From assembly GCA_966211955.1 (NCBI GenBank), contig CBIHOF010000022.1, positions 35,835 to 99,834 on the forward strand: DNA of 64,000 nucleotides, given 5' to 3'. Every line of letters starts with the position of its first letter. Position 1 is the first letter of the stretch. The notes under the pieces were generated by a model, which made no database searches, was not told the origin of the DNA, and was given only the letters and a program-made list of their open reading frames with translations. Below are positions 28,113-37,162 of this stretch, in pieces. Origin of the DNA: Albitalea sp966211955 (lineage in GTDB: Bacteria; Pseudomonadota; Gammaproteobacteria; Burkholderiales; Burkholderiaceae_C). Position numbers and translations under genes: made by a program.

Positions 28113-29207
28113 TCAGAAGATGGAGTCGCGGTCGATGCCGTTGCGGATCATGCGGCGCTTGAGCTTGAGCAGGGCTTCCTGCTGGATCTGGCGGATGCGT
28201 TCGCGCGTGAGCTTCAGCCGCTCCGCCAGCACCTCGAGTGTCTCAGGTTCGCGGTCGCGCAAGCCGTAGCGCCCGGCCAGAACTTCGCGTTCGCGTTCGT
28301 TGAGTTCTTCCAGCCCATGATTGAGCAATTGCTCGACCTCGTTGCTGAGCGTGAGGCTCATCGGGTCGGTGGCGCCATCGTCGGCCACGCTGTCGAGCAT
28401 GGATTCCGCGCCGTTGTGATCGGCCGGGTAGCGGTCGATGGGCGCGTCCAGCGAGGTGGGCAACTCGGAGAAGCGCAGCAGGTCGCTCACCACCTGCACG
28501 GGCCGGCCCACCGCAGCCGCCACGTCTTCCACGCGCACGGGTTTGTCGTGGTGGCCGTTGCGGCCCGATTCAGCCTCGAGCGCGCGGCGTGCCTTCAGCA
28601 CCTGGTTGAGTTCGCGCACGATGTGCACCGGCAGACGCACGAGGCGGGCCTGATGCATGATCGCGCGCTCGATGTTCTGGCGGATCCACCACGACGCATA
28701 GGTCGAGAAGCGGAAGCCCCGCTCGGGCTCGAACTTGCCGATCGAGTGCATCAAGCCGAGGTTGCCTTCCTCGATGAGGTCGGTCATCGGCAGCCCGCGG
28801 CCAAGGTAGTTCTTGGCGATGCTCACCACCAGGCGCAGGTTGTGCTCGATCATCGCCTGGCGGGCCTCGAAATCGCCCGTGCGGGCCCGGGTGGCAGTCT
28901 CGAACTCCTGTTGCGGCGTGAGCAGCGGCGCTCGGCGAATTTCCCGCAGGTAGGTCTGCAGGGTGTTGCCGATTTCGCCATCGCCCGCGGCGAGTTCGGG
29001 GGTGCCCGCGGCGTCGCTCGAACCTGCGCCATCGATCTCCGGCGTTTCCGGCTCTGTGCCGTCAAGACCGGCAGGCATCACGATGTCCAGGGTGGCGGCG
29101 GGAGCCTCGATCTCCATCGCGGCGATCAACGCCTCGGGCGGCGCAGCGGTCAGCCCGTCAGGCAGGCCCTGTGCATGACCGTTCGAGGAGGCACGCCGCT
29201 TGTTCAT
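28113..29207 (-). CDS. rpoS: RNA polymerase sigma factor RpoS
   Basis: A 364-residue sigma-70 family factor for stationary phase and general stress. After a long acidic, low-complexity N-terminus (about residues 1-75) come region 1.2 (LQTYLREIRRAPLLT), region 2 (IAKNYLGRGLPMTDLIEEGN, then FRFSTYASWWIRQNIERA), region 3 and region 4 (LEVLAERLKLTRERIRQIQQ). It has no region 1.1 of the RpoD type. The surE-pcm-nlpD-rpoS order confirms the identity. In other proteobacteria the main rpoS promoter lies inside nlpD. Confidence 0.97.
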   Translation of the reverse strand: MNKRRASSNGHAQGLPDGLTAAPPEALIAAMEIEAPAATLDIVMPAGLDGTEPETPEIDGAGSSDAAGTPELAAGDGEIGNTLQTYLREIRRAPLLTPQQEFETATRARTGDFEARQAMIEHNLRLVVSIAKNYLGRGLPMTDLIEEGNLGLMHSIGKFEPERGFRFSTYASWWIRQNIERAIMHQARLVRLPVHIVRELNQVLKARRALEAESGRNGHHDKPVRVEDVAAAVGRPVQVVSDLLRFSELPTSLDAPIDRYPADHNGAESMLDSVADDGATDPMSLTLSNEVEQLLNHGLEELNEREREVLAGRYGLRDREPETLEVLAERLKLTRERIRQIQQEALLKLKRRMIRNGIDRDSIF

Positions 29208-29242
29208 GCTGTGTCCTGTGTCGAACGGTCATCGGCCGCATC

Positions 29243-30166
29243 TCAGCGTGGCGGCAAGAGCTTGGCGGGGTCGATGGGCTTGCCCAGCTTGCGGATCTCG
29301 AAGTGCAGTTGCACCCGTTCCGCATCGGTCGAGCCCATCTCGGCAATCTTTTGTCCGCGGCGCACAGTCTGGTCCTCCTTCACAAGCAGCGTCTGATTGT
29401 GCGCGTAAGCGGTGAGGTAAGTGTTGTTGTGCTTGAGGATGACAAGGTTGCCGTAGCCACGAAGGCCGGAACCTGCGTAGACAACGCGCCCGTCAGCCGC
29501 CGCGTAGACCGGGTCGCCCGCCTTGCCGGCAATGGCCAGGCCCTTGCTCTTCTGTTCGTCGAAGCCGCTGGCCACGGGGCCGGCCGCCGGCCAAAGCCAG
29601 TTGACGTCGTCGTCGCCGTCCTTGGGCGACGGCGGCGGCGGGGCGACGGCCGCAGGCGTGGCGGAGGTGCCCGCTGTCGCGACGCCCGATGCCGCGCCGC
29701 TCGCGGGCGTCGCGCTGCCCAGCGCCTTCACTTCGACCTTGGCGGTCTTCGTCCCGTTGGCGGCGGCGTTCGGGTCGACGGCCGGGCCCGGAGGCGCCAC
29801 GCGAATCACCTGGCCCACCTCGATGAGGTTCGGGTTGTCCAGGCCGTTCCACTTGACGATGTCCTTCCAGTTCTGGCCATTCTCCAGCCCGATGCGGATC
29901 AGCGTGTCGCCTTGCTTGACGGTGTAGTAGCCGACCTTGCCGGCGTTCTCGGCGCCGGGCTTGGGCACGTCCTTGGTCGGGTCGACCGGCGGCGGGGCCA
30001 CGGCAACCGCGCTCGGCGAGACTCGAGGTGTCGCGCTGCGGTCTTCCACCGGCGCATGGTTCTTCGACGTCGCGCATCCCGCCAGCAGCCAGACCGCGGC
30101 CGCCATCGCGGCGCAGAGTCTTGTGTCCATCCAGCGATTCTTCGTCTTCACCATGCCTTGTGCCAT
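29243..30166 (-). CDS. nlpD: NlpD-like LysM/M23 lipoprotein
   Basis: A 307-residue outer-membrane lipoprotein that in other species activates the amidase AmiC at division. The lipobox LLAGC gives lipidated Cys31. A LysM domain follows at about 79-123 (YYTVKQGDTLIRIG to EVGQVIRV), then a Pro/Ala-rich linker and a C-terminal LytM domain. The first zinc-ligand region reads KGLAIAG rather than the catalytic HxxxD form, although HFEIR is kept, so it is probably a degenerate, regulatory LytM domain. Between pcm and rpoS, as usual. Confidence 0.93.
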   Translation of the reverse strand: MAQGMVKTKNRWMDTRLCAAMAAAVWLLAGCATSKNHAPVEDRSATPRVSPSAVAVAPPPVDPTKDVPKPGAENAGKVGYYTVKQGDTLIRIGLENGQNWKDIVKWNGLDNPNLIEVGQVIRVAPPGPAVDPNAAANGTKTAKVEVKALGSATPASGAASGVATAGTSATPAAVAPPPPSPKDGDDDVNWLWPAAGPVASGFDEQKSKGLAIAGKAGDPVYAAADGRVVYAGSGLRGYGNLVILKHNNTYLTAYAHNQTLLVKEDQTVRRGQKIAEMGSTDAERVQLHFEIRKLGKPIDPAKLLPPR

Positions 30167-30193
30167 CCCCAGTTACTGCCTCTCGTTGATTGC

Positions 30194-31084
30194 CTAACGA
30201 ACCGTCCCCGATCTTAATGGGACGAACTGCACGACTTCGTGAACGCCATGCTTGAAACCTTGCTCATGGCGGTCGACCACCACCAGCACTTGCCTGTTGC
30301 CCTCGCGCACGGGCGCCACGATGCGTCCGCCCACGGCGAGTTGATCGAGCCATGCCTGCGGCAAGGCGTCGCCCCCCGCGGCCGCGATGATGCCGTCGTA
30401 GGGCGCATTGGGCCCGTGGCCCAGCATGCCGTCACCATACACGAGTCGAAGATTGGCGATCCGCAGCGGCGCAACAAGATCGCGGGCTTTGTCGTGCAAG
30501 GGCTTGAGCCGCTCCACCGAAAACACCTGCTTCGACAAACGTGCGAGCAGCGCCGCCTGGTAGCCGCAGCCGGTGCCGATCTCGAGGACGCGGCCCAAGG
30601 GCCCCGCCGATGCCGCGCGCGACTTCGCGTTGGCGCCGTCCATCAGCAGCTCGATCATGCGAGCGACCACCGAAGGCTTGGAGATCGTCTGGCCGTGGCC
30701 GATCGGCAGGCTGGTGTCTTCATAGGCCTGCGTCACGAGCGCCGCATCGACGAACTGGTGGCGCGGCACCGCGGCCATCGCAGCAAGCACGGTCTCGTTG
30801 CGAATGCCTTCAACGCGAAGCCGGTCGGCCATGCGCTGGCGCACGCCGGCGGAATCGAGCCCGAGACCGGTTGGTGCCGACTTGCGTGCCGACACCGCAG
30901 CTGCATGCTGCAGGGGCTGCTGCGGTCGCAGCAAGGGCCGCGGCGTGATGGGCGCGGCCGTCGCGGGCTTGAGCGGCGTGGTGGTAGCCGCGCCTTGAGG
31001 TGTCTTCACCAGCGTCTTGCGCGGCGCGGCCATCTGGTCCAGCCGCAAGGGAAACTTGCGGGCTGGTGGCGAATTGCCGCTCAT
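30194..31084 (-). CDS. pcm: Protein-L-isoaspartate O-methyltransferase
   Basis: A 296-residue repair enzyme that methylates isoaspartyl residues in aged proteins using SAM. The methyltransferase begins near residue 80 (RQRMADRLRVEGI) with the substrate motif TSLPIGHGQTISKPSVVARM, SAM loop VLEIGTGCGYQAALLA and post-motif IIAAAGGDALPQAW. The first 75 or so residues are an Ala/Pro/Thr-rich extension not present in the E. coli enzyme, and the start could be internal. Its ATG overlaps the surE stop (ATGA). Confidence 0.93.
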   Translation of the reverse strand: MSGNSPPARKFPLRLDQMAAPRKTLVKTPQGAATTTPLKPATAAPITPRPLLRPQQPLQHAAAVSARKSAPTGLGLDSAGVRQRMADRLRVEGIRNETVLAAMAAVPRHQFVDAALVTQAYEDTSLPIGHGQTISKPSVVARMIELLMDGANAKSRAASAGPLGRVLEIGTGCGYQAALLARLSKQVFSVERLKPLHDKARDLVAPLRIANLRLVYGDGMLGHGPNAPYDGIIAAAGGDALPQAWLDQLAVGGRIVAPVREGNRQVLVVVDRHEQGFKHGVHEVVQFVPLRSGTVR

Positions 31085-31827
31085 GCCTTGAGCCAGTCGT
31101 GCCAGGCCGGCAAGCCGGCGTGATCGGTCAGGTCCACCTGCAGCGGCGTGATGGACACCCGTCCGCTGGCCGTGGCGTGGAAGTCGGTGCCCTCACCGGC
31201 CTCGCGCGCATTGCCGGCCGGGCCGATCCAGTACATCGTGTCGCCGCGCGGGCTCTCCTGGCGGATGACCGGCTCGCTCGCGTGCCGGCGGCCCAGGCGC
31301 GTCACTACGCGTGGCAATTGGTGCGCATCGGCCACGTTCGGGATGTTGACGTTCAGCAGGTAAGGCGAGCGGCTGGGCGGCTGGCGCAGTACATGCTGGA
31401 TCACATCGCGAGCCACCTTGCTCGCGGCATCGAGGTTCACCCAGCCCTTGTCCACCTGCGAGAAGGCGATGGCCGGGATGCCGAAAAGGTAGCCTTCCAT
31501 CGCCGCCGCCACGGTGCCTGAATAGAGCGTGTCGTCGCCCATGTTCGCGCCCTGGTTGATGCCCGACACGACGAGGTCGGGCCGATGCTCCAGCAAGCCG
31601 GTGAGCGCGACGTGGACGCAGTCGGACGGCGTGCCGTTGATGTACCGGATGCCGTTGGACGCGGTGTAGACCGACAGCGGCCGGTTGAGCGTGAGCGAGT
31701 TGGAAGTGCCGCTCGCGTTCTGCTCGGGCGCGACGATGTCGAGTTCGCCGAGGCCTTCGCACGCTTGCACCAGGGCGGCCAGCCCCGGTGCGAGATAACC
31801 GTCGTCGTTGGCGATGAGAATGCGCAT
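31081..31827 (-). CDS. surE: 5'-/3'-nucleotidase SurE
   Basis: A 248-residue metal-dependent nucleotidase and survival protein. The metal site NDDGYLAPG is at the N-terminus, followed by PEQNASGTSNSLT, SGINQGANMGDDTLYSGTVAAA and the rest of the SurE fold. The ATG at 31827 starts the family-typical MRILIANDDG; an upstream in-frame ATG at 31851 adds non-conserved residues that overlap the putative -10. First gene of surE-pcm-nlpD-rpoS. Confidence 0.96.
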   Translation of the reverse strand: MRILIANDDGYLAPGLAALVQACEGLGELDIVAPEQNASGTSNSLTLNRPLSVYTASNGIRYINGTPSDCVHVALTGLLEHRPDLVVSGINQGANMGDDTLYSGTVAAAMEGYLFGIPAIAFSQVDKGWVNLDAASKVARDVIQHVLRQPPSRSPYLLNVNIPNVADAHQLPRVVTRLGRRHASEPVIRQESPRGDTMYWIGPAGNAREAGEGTDFHATASGRVSITPLQVDLTDHAGLPAWHDWLKA

Positions 31828-31833
31828 CCGACG

Positions 31834-31839
31834 ATTGTA
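31834..31839 (-). promoter_or_regulatory. -10 element 6 bases before the surE ATG
   Basis: TACAAT on the minus strand (31839-31834) ends 6 bases before the surE start codon. No ribosome-binding site precedes this ATG, which fits a leaderless message. No convincing -35 is found at 16-18 bases. Confidence 0.4.
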
Positions 31840-31919
31840 GGGAGTCGTCACGTGGGCGACTCCCTCCCCGGCATGCGCTGCGTAAGATCGCGCGCTTCGA
31901 ACGATTGAGGAGGCGACTC

Positions 31920-32897
31920 ATGCAAGCCTGGATCTGCGACAACCCCATCGGACCGCAAGCGCTTCAGTGGAAGGACGTGCCCACGCCGGAGCCGAAACCC
32001 GGTGAGGTGCGCGTCGCCATCCGCGCGGCGAGCCTGAACTTCCCCGACCTGCTCATCGTGCAGAACAAGTACCAGATGAAGCCGCCGCTGCCCTTCGTGC
32101 CGGGCTCGGAACTGGCCGGTACCGTGGATGCGGTGGGTGAAGGCGTCAAGCACTTGAAGGTGGGGGACGCGGTCGCCGCCTTCGGCGGCATGGGCGGCTT
32201 CGCCACGCACGCCTGCATCGATGCGCGCCTGGTCATGCCGCTGCCCCCAGGCTTTGCCTTCGACGATGCGTCGGCCTTCATCTGCACTTACGGCACCACC
32301 CACCACGCACTCATCGACCGCGCGCAGCTCAAGGCGGGCGAGACGGTGCTCGTTCTCGGTGCCGCCGGAGGCGTGGGCACGGCCGCAATCCAGATCGCCA
32401 AAGCCGTGGGCGCGCGAGTCATCGCCGCCGCGTCCAGTGACGAGAAGTGCAAGACCTGCCGCGAGCTGGGTGCCGACGAGACGATCAACTACACCAAGTC
32501 CAACATCCGCGACGAGCTGAAGGCGCTCACGGGCGGGAAGGGCCCGGACGTGGTCTACGACCCCGTGGGCGGTGACCTGGCAGAGCCGGTGTTCCGCTCC
32601 ATCGCCTGGCGCGGCCGCTACCTCGTCATCGGCTTTGCGCAAGGCGCGATCCCGTCGCTGCCCCTGAACCTCGCGCTGCTCAAGGGTGCCTCGGTGGTGG
32701 GCGTCTTCTGGGGTGAATTCGCCAAGCGCGAGCCGCAGAACAACGCGAAATCATTGGCCGAGCTGGCCGCCTGGTACGCGCAGGGCAAGATCAAGCCCGT
32801 GATCGACACCCGCTTGCCGATGCCGCAGCTGCAGCAGGCCTTCGAACGCATGGGCAGCCGGCAGGTCGTGGGTAAGCTCGTGATGACAAACAGCTGA
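31920..32897 (+). CDS. NADPH:quinone oxidoreductase-type MDR protein
   Basis: A 325-residue zinc-free medium-chain dehydrogenase/reductase. The N-terminal GroES-like domain has LPFVPGSELAGTVDAVG and lacks the zinc cysteines of alcohol dehydrogenases; the Rossmann domain has VLVLGAAGGVGTAAIQIA. Family members reduce quinones or enoyl substrates with NADPH; the substrate here is unknown. The ATG at 31920 is preceded by GAGGAGG at ideal spacing, with a -10-like TAAGAT at 31883. Divergent from surE. Confidence 0.9.
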   Translation: MQAWICDNPIGPQALQWKDVPTPEPKPGEVRVAIRAASLNFPDLLIVQNKYQMKPPLPFVPGSELAGTVDAVGEGVKHLKVGDAVAAFGGMGGFATHACIDARLVMPLPPGFAFDDASAFICTYGTTHHALIDRAQLKAGETVLVLGAAGGVGTAAIQIAKAVGARVIAAASSDEKCKTCRELGADETINYTKSNIRDELKALTGGKGPDVVYDPVGGDLAEPVFRSIAWRGRYLVIGFAQGAIPSLPLNLALLKGASVVGVFWGEFAKREPQNNAKSLAELAAWYAQGKIKPVIDTRLPMPQLQQAFERMGSRQVVGKLVMTNS

Positions 32898-32948
32898 CGA
32901 TCGAGATAATCGGCGCATTGGGTCCGCTTGTGCGGGAGAAGAAGACCA

Positions 32949-33953
32949 GTGCGCCGACAGTTCCTCAAGCTACCCTTGCTGGCCCTGGCCGGACCGCTGC
33001 CCTGGGCCGCTGCCTTCGCCCAAGCGCCCTCCTCCACGGCCACCACGTCGCACCCGTCGGCACTCGCCTTCGTCGTCATCACGACGAGCACCGTCGAGGA
33101 AACGAAGGCCGCCTGGGACCCGTTCTTCGCTGACTTTCGCATCGGCACGGGGCTGGACATCCAGCCTTACTACGCCCCCACCTATTCCGCGGCCATCGAC
33201 GCGCTCGTGTCCAACCGCGCGCAGCTCGGCTGGCTGTCGAGCAAGGCCGCGCTGGATTGCATCGAGCGGGCGAACGTCGAGGTGTTCGGCCAGCTCGTCG
33301 ACTCGGCCGGCTCGCCCGGCTACCGCTCCATCATCATCACGCGACGCGACGGGCCGGTGACCTCGCTCGACCAGTTGCTCGCCAAGCCGCGCACCTACGG
33401 CTTCGCGATGGGCGAGATCTCGTCGACCTCCGGCCACGCCATGCCCTCGTACGCGCTTTTCGTGCCGCGCGGCATCCACCCCGAGGAATACTTCGTGCCC
33501 TTCATCCGCGGCACGCATGCGCAGACCGTGGACGCCGTGCTGCGTGGCCAGGTTCACGCCGCCACCTACAACACCGAGGAGCTGCAACGCCTGAAGCACG
33601 CGCAGCCCGTGCGCGCCGCCTCGCTCAAGGTGCTGTGGGAATCCGCCCTCATCCCGAAAGACCCGCTCCTCTGGCGCAAGGACTTGCCGCTGTCGGTGCG
33701 CACGCGGTTGTCTGAGTTTCTGTTCCGCTACGGCAAGACAGCGAACGAGAAGTCGCGGCTCAAGCAGATGTTCGACCTCGCGGGCTTCAAGGCGTCGAAC
33801 AACCAGCAGCTGAAGTTCGTGCTCGAGATCGAGGACTTCAAGCAGCGCTCCGAGGTGCTGCTGGACGCCCGGCTCACCGAAGCACAGAAAAACGAACGCC
33901 TCGTGGACCTGCGCGACCGCTATGCGCGGCTGGCCAAGGCACTGCAGAACTGA
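32949..33953 (+). CDS. Tat-exported PhnD-family periplasmic binding protein
   Basis: A 334-residue substrate-binding protein of the phosphate/phosphite/phosphonate (PhnD) type: ALAFVVITTSTVEETKAAWD opens the mature domain, then TYSAAIDALVSNRAQLGWLS and GFAMGEISSTSGHAMP, where the STSG segment is the usual anion-binding turn. The leader begins RRQFLKLPLLALAG, a twin-arginine RRxFLK motif. GTG at 32949 is preceded by GGGAGAAGAAG and gives exactly this leader. No transporter ATPase or permease is adjacent; the next genes are a regulator and a kinase, so a sensing role is possible. No Pho box is seen upstream. Confidence 0.82.
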   Translation: MRRQFLKLPLLALAGPLPWAAAFAQAPSSTATTSHPSALAFVVITTSTVEETKAAWDPFFADFRIGTGLDIQPYYAPTYSAAIDALVSNRAQLGWLSSKAALDCIERANVEVFGQLVDSAGSPGYRSIIITRRDGPVTSLDQLLAKPRTYGFAMGEISSTSGHAMPSYALFVPRGIHPEEYFVPFIRGTHAQTVDAVLRGQVHAATYNTEELQRLKHAQPVRAASLKVLWESALIPKDPLLWRKDLPLSVRTRLSEFLFRYGKTANEKSRLKQMFDLAGFKASNNQQLKFVLEIEDFKQRSEVLLDARLTEAQKNERLVDLRDRYARLAKALQN

Positions 33954-34071
33954 TCGCGCCCGCTACGGGTTTGCGCCACCGAAGAGGACACGCTCGGCCC
34001 GCCATGATTTAGGGGTTCGCTTCGCCGTCAGGCTGCTACGATCAACGCTCCTGAGAAAAAGTACCGGCCCC

Positions 34072-34818
34072 ATGGCAGTCAAGGTTCTGATCGTCGAAGA
34101 CAACCCTGTCGCGCGAAGCTTCCTGTGCCGCGTGGTGCGCGAAAGCTTTTCCGACACCATCGTCATCACTGAAGCCGGCGACCTTGAAACCGCCCGCCGA
34201 AACATCGCGTTGCAAAGTGGCTCGACGACCGTCGCCCCGAGCGACCCTTTCAAGCTGGTGCTCGTCGACCTGGAACTGCCCGATGGCAACGGCATGGAGC
34301 TGCTCAACGAGCTCGCCCGCTACCCGGCCACCAAGATCGTCACCACGCTCTACTCCGACGACGACCACCTCTTCCCCGCACTGCAATGCGGCGCCGACGG
34401 CTACCTGCTGAAGGAAGACCGCTTCGAGGTGCTGGTGGAAGAACTGCAGAAGATCGTTCGCGGCCAGCCGCCGCTGTCCCCGGCCATCGCACGTCGACTG
34501 CTCACGCACTTCCGCCACGGCCCTGGCATCGGCGGTGGAGACTCCGGCTTCACGCCGCCCATGCCTGCATCAGGCTTCCAGAGCAGCCGTCCCATGCCGC
34601 TGGGCAAGGGCGCGCCGCTGGACCATGAACGCCTCACCCCGCGCGAGAGCGAGGTGCTCACCTACCTCAGCAAGGGCTTCACGATCAAGGAAATCGCGAG
34701 CCTGATGGGCATCAAGTGGTTCACCGTCAACGACCACATCAAGTCCATCTACAAGAAGCTGAACGTGTCCAGCCGCGCGGAAGCGGCCGTCCTCGCCAGC
34801 AAGCAGGGCTTGGTCTAA
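34072..34818 (+). CDS. NarL/LuxR-type response regulator
   Basis: A 248-residue DNA-binding regulator. The receiver has acidic E9-D10, phosphoacceptor Asp66 (VLVDLELPDGNG) and the conserved Lys of GYLLKEDRF, with a roughly 12-residue insert (LQSGSTTVAPSDPF) before the acceptor strand. A Gly/Pro-rich linker leads to a LuxR helix-turn-helix (LTPRESEVLTYLSKGFTIKE). The start at 34072 fits the family start MAVKVLIVEDNP. It is followed 28 bp later by a histidine kinase, its likely partner. Confidence 0.92.
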   Translation: MAVKVLIVEDNPVARSFLCRVVRESFSDTIVITEAGDLETARRNIALQSGSTTVAPSDPFKLVLVDLELPDGNGMELLNELARYPATKIVTTLYSDDDHLFPALQCGADGYLLKEDRFEVLVEELQKIVRGQPPLSPAIARRLLTHFRHGPGIGGGDSGFTPPMPASGFQSSRPMPLGKGAPLDHERLTPRESEVLTYLSKGFTIKEIASLMGIKWFTVNDHIKSIYKKLNVSSRAEAAVLASKQGLV

Positions 34819-34846
34819 TCGCCACGCGGCGCCCCGGAGGAACGCA

Positions 34847-37162
34847 GTGGCTGTGACCACCACCGGCCTCGCAGGGGCGGAGCTCCCGGGCCGCGATCAC
34901 GGCCCCAACACCGCTGCCCCTGCGGCTGTGCTGTCCAGCGGCGAATCAGCCTTCGACTCCGGCCTGCTCGACCGCGGCTTCACCGGCGAGCGCAATCTCT
35001 CGCGCTGGATGGGCTGGCGGCTGCGCTTGTTGGTTGGCGCAGCGCTGCTGGGTTGCATGGGCCTCTTCTTCCTCGCTCGCTGGCTGAGCGATCCACCTCA
35101 CATCGACGGCACCTGGCGGCCCAACGCGCAAGGCCGGCTCGAGCTCGCGAGCACCAACGACCCCACGCTCAGACCGCACCTGGGCCATGCGCTGATCGGC
35201 ATCGTCGGCGGCGACGTGTCGGTGGCGGTGGCGGACGTGCTGACGCTGCAGCGCTCGTCGCGCTGGCTCATCTCGGACACCGACCGCGAGCGGCATCGCG
35301 CGATGCACGAGCAGATCTCCAACGCCTTGTCGCGGCAAAGCGTGAAGCTCTTCTTCTCCGACGGCGACATGGTCGAGCTGCAGTTGCAGCGCCGCGGCTT
35401 TGCCGGGCTGGGCGGCATGTTCTGGCTGCTCAGCGCGCTCGGGCTGGTGCTCTACCTCGTCGCGATGGTCGTGCTGCTTGCACGGCCCACGGGGCTCAAC
35501 CTGCTCTATGCATTGATGGCGCTGTGCCAGACGGGCAACCTCGTCTTCATCGCCGTCGAGTCGACGCTCGAGCTCGCGCTGCCCGTGCCCTTCCCTCAGT
35601 TGGACATGCCCTTGCGCATGTCCTTCGACCTCATCACCGCGGCGTCGATGATCAACGCCATCTGCCTGCATCCGCGACGATTGCCCGGCGCGGGGTGGAT
35701 CGCCGTGATCGGCTGGCTTTACGTGCTGGGCCTCATCGGCTCCATGCTCTGGGGCGGACTCATCGACAGCTGGTGGTGGACGCAAGGCAGCGTGTCGGTG
35801 ATGGGCCTCTTGATGATGGCCATGCTCACCTGGTCGTACCGCATCGAGCCGCATCCTTTCGCGATCGTGCTGCGGCGCTTCAGCGTGGTGGCGATGAGCA
35901 CATGGATCCTGCTCACGGTGGCGCTCGCTGCGGCCGCGCAGGCGCCCGGGGTGCAGAACAACATCGCAGCCATCGGCTCGATGATCTGGTACGTCTTCCT
36001 CGCGTCGCTGCTGCTGCTCGTGCCCTTCCTGTCGAAGTCACAGCAGATCATGCGCGAGTTCTCGCTCCTGGCAGCGATCAGCACGGTGGCAACCTCGCTC
36101 GACCTGCTCTTCGTCGCGGTGTTCAGTTTCGGGCAGTTCGCGTCGTTGACGCTGTCGCTCTTTCTTTCACTGGGCGTGTATGCCGGCGCGCGGCAATGGA
36201 TATTGAACCAGCTGCTGGGCAACAGCATGCTGACGACCGAGCGCATGTTCGAAAAGCTCTACCGCATCGCGCGCGAGGTCGAGCTGCATCCGCAACGCAC
36301 GCCAGCCCTGCTCTCGCAGCTGCTGCGTGAACTGTTCGAGCCCATCGAGGTGATGCTCATCGACAAGCGCAGCGGCCACACGCGCATCGTCACCGATGGC
36401 TCTGCGATGATTCTTCCGATGCCTCAGCTGGGCAACGAAGGCGATGACGACACACAGGCAGCGCCGGGCTCGATCGTGCTGCGCTTCGCGCATCGCGGCA
36501 GGCGGCTGTTCACCTCTGAAGACGCGCGGCTCGCCGACCGCATCGTCGAGCAATTGCGACGTGCCGTTGCATTCGACAAGGCGGTGGAGCAAGGCCGCAG
36601 CGAAGAGCGCGCCCGGCTCGCACAAGACCTGCACGACGACATCGGCGCACGGCTGCTCACGCTGATGTACAAGGCCCACTCGCCGGAGATGGAAGAGTAC
36701 GTGCGGCACACGCTGCAGGACCTGAAGACGCTCACGCGCGGTCTTGCAGCGCCCAACCACCGGCTGTCGCATGCGGCGGCCGAGTGGAAGGCCGACCTGA
36801 CGCAGCGGCTCACGGCGGCGCACATCGAACTCGGCTGGACCTTCCACTTCGACGAAGACATCCTATTGAGCGTCGTCCAGTGGTCGGCGCTGACGCGGGT
36901 GCTGCGCGAGCTGGTGAGCAACATCATTGCGCACGCCCAGGCGCGCCGCGTGGACATCGATTTCAGCCTCGAAGCCGACCGGGTGGACCTGTCGGTGGTG
37001 GACGACGGCATCGGCCGCAACCCGCGCGCCTGGTCGCACGGCCTCGGGCTGGGGGGCGTGCGCAAGCGCGTGAAGCAGCTGGGCGGCGAGGTCGAGTGGC
37101 GAGAGTTGACTCGCGGCATCGGGTGCCGCGTCATCATTCGGGGGTTGTCGACTCGGCGTTAG
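34847..37162 (+). CDS. Multi-pass membrane histidine kinase
   Basis: A 771-residue sensor kinase. One transmembrane helix (about 52-75) precedes a periplasmic loop of about 110 residues, then about eight or nine more helices up to residue 450, a GAF-like cytoplasmic part, a HisKA_3-type dimerisation helix (RLAQDLHDDIGARLLTL, His at about 596) and an ATPase domain (ELVSNIIAHAQ, VVDDGIGRN, GLGLGGVRKRV). The GTG at 34847 has GGAGG 5 bases upstream. It probably phosphorylates the preceding regulator. The final 29 bases overlap the 3' end of the DUF3999 gene on the other strand. Confidence 0.9.
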   Translation: MAVTTTGLAGAELPGRDHGPNTAAPAAVLSSGESAFDSGLLDRGFTGERNLSRWMGWRLRLLVGAALLGCMGLFFLARWLSDPPHIDGTWRPNAQGRLELASTNDPTLRPHLGHALIGIVGGDVSVAVADVLTLQRSSRWLISDTDRERHRAMHEQISNALSRQSVKLFFSDGDMVELQLQRRGFAGLGGMFWLLSALGLVLYLVAMVVLLARPTGLNLLYALMALCQTGNLVFIAVESTLELALPVPFPQLDMPLRMSFDLITAASMINAICLHPRRLPGAGWIAVIGWLYVLGLIGSMLWGGLIDSWWWTQGSVSVMGLLMMAMLTWSYRIEPHPFAIVLRRFSVVAMSTWILLTVALAAAAQAPGVQNNIAAIGSMIWYVFLASLLLLVPFLSKSQQIMREFSLLAAISTVATSLDLLFVAVFSFGQFASLTLSLFLSLGVYAGARQWILNQLLGNSMLTTERMFEKLYRIAREVELHPQRTPALLSQLLRELFEPIEVMLIDKRSGHTRIVTDGSAMILPMPQLGNEGDDDTQAAPGSIVLRFAHRGRRLFTSEDARLADRIVEQLRRAVAFDKAVEQGRSEERARLAQDLHDDIGARLLTLMYKAHSPEMEEYVRHTLQDLKTLTRGLAAPNHRLSHAAAEWKADLTQRLTAAHIELGWTFHFDEDILLSVVQWSALTRVLRELVSNIIAHAQARRVDIDFSLEADRVDLSVVDDGIGRNPRAWSHGLGLGGVRKRVKQLGGEVEWRELTRGIGCRVIIRGLSTRR

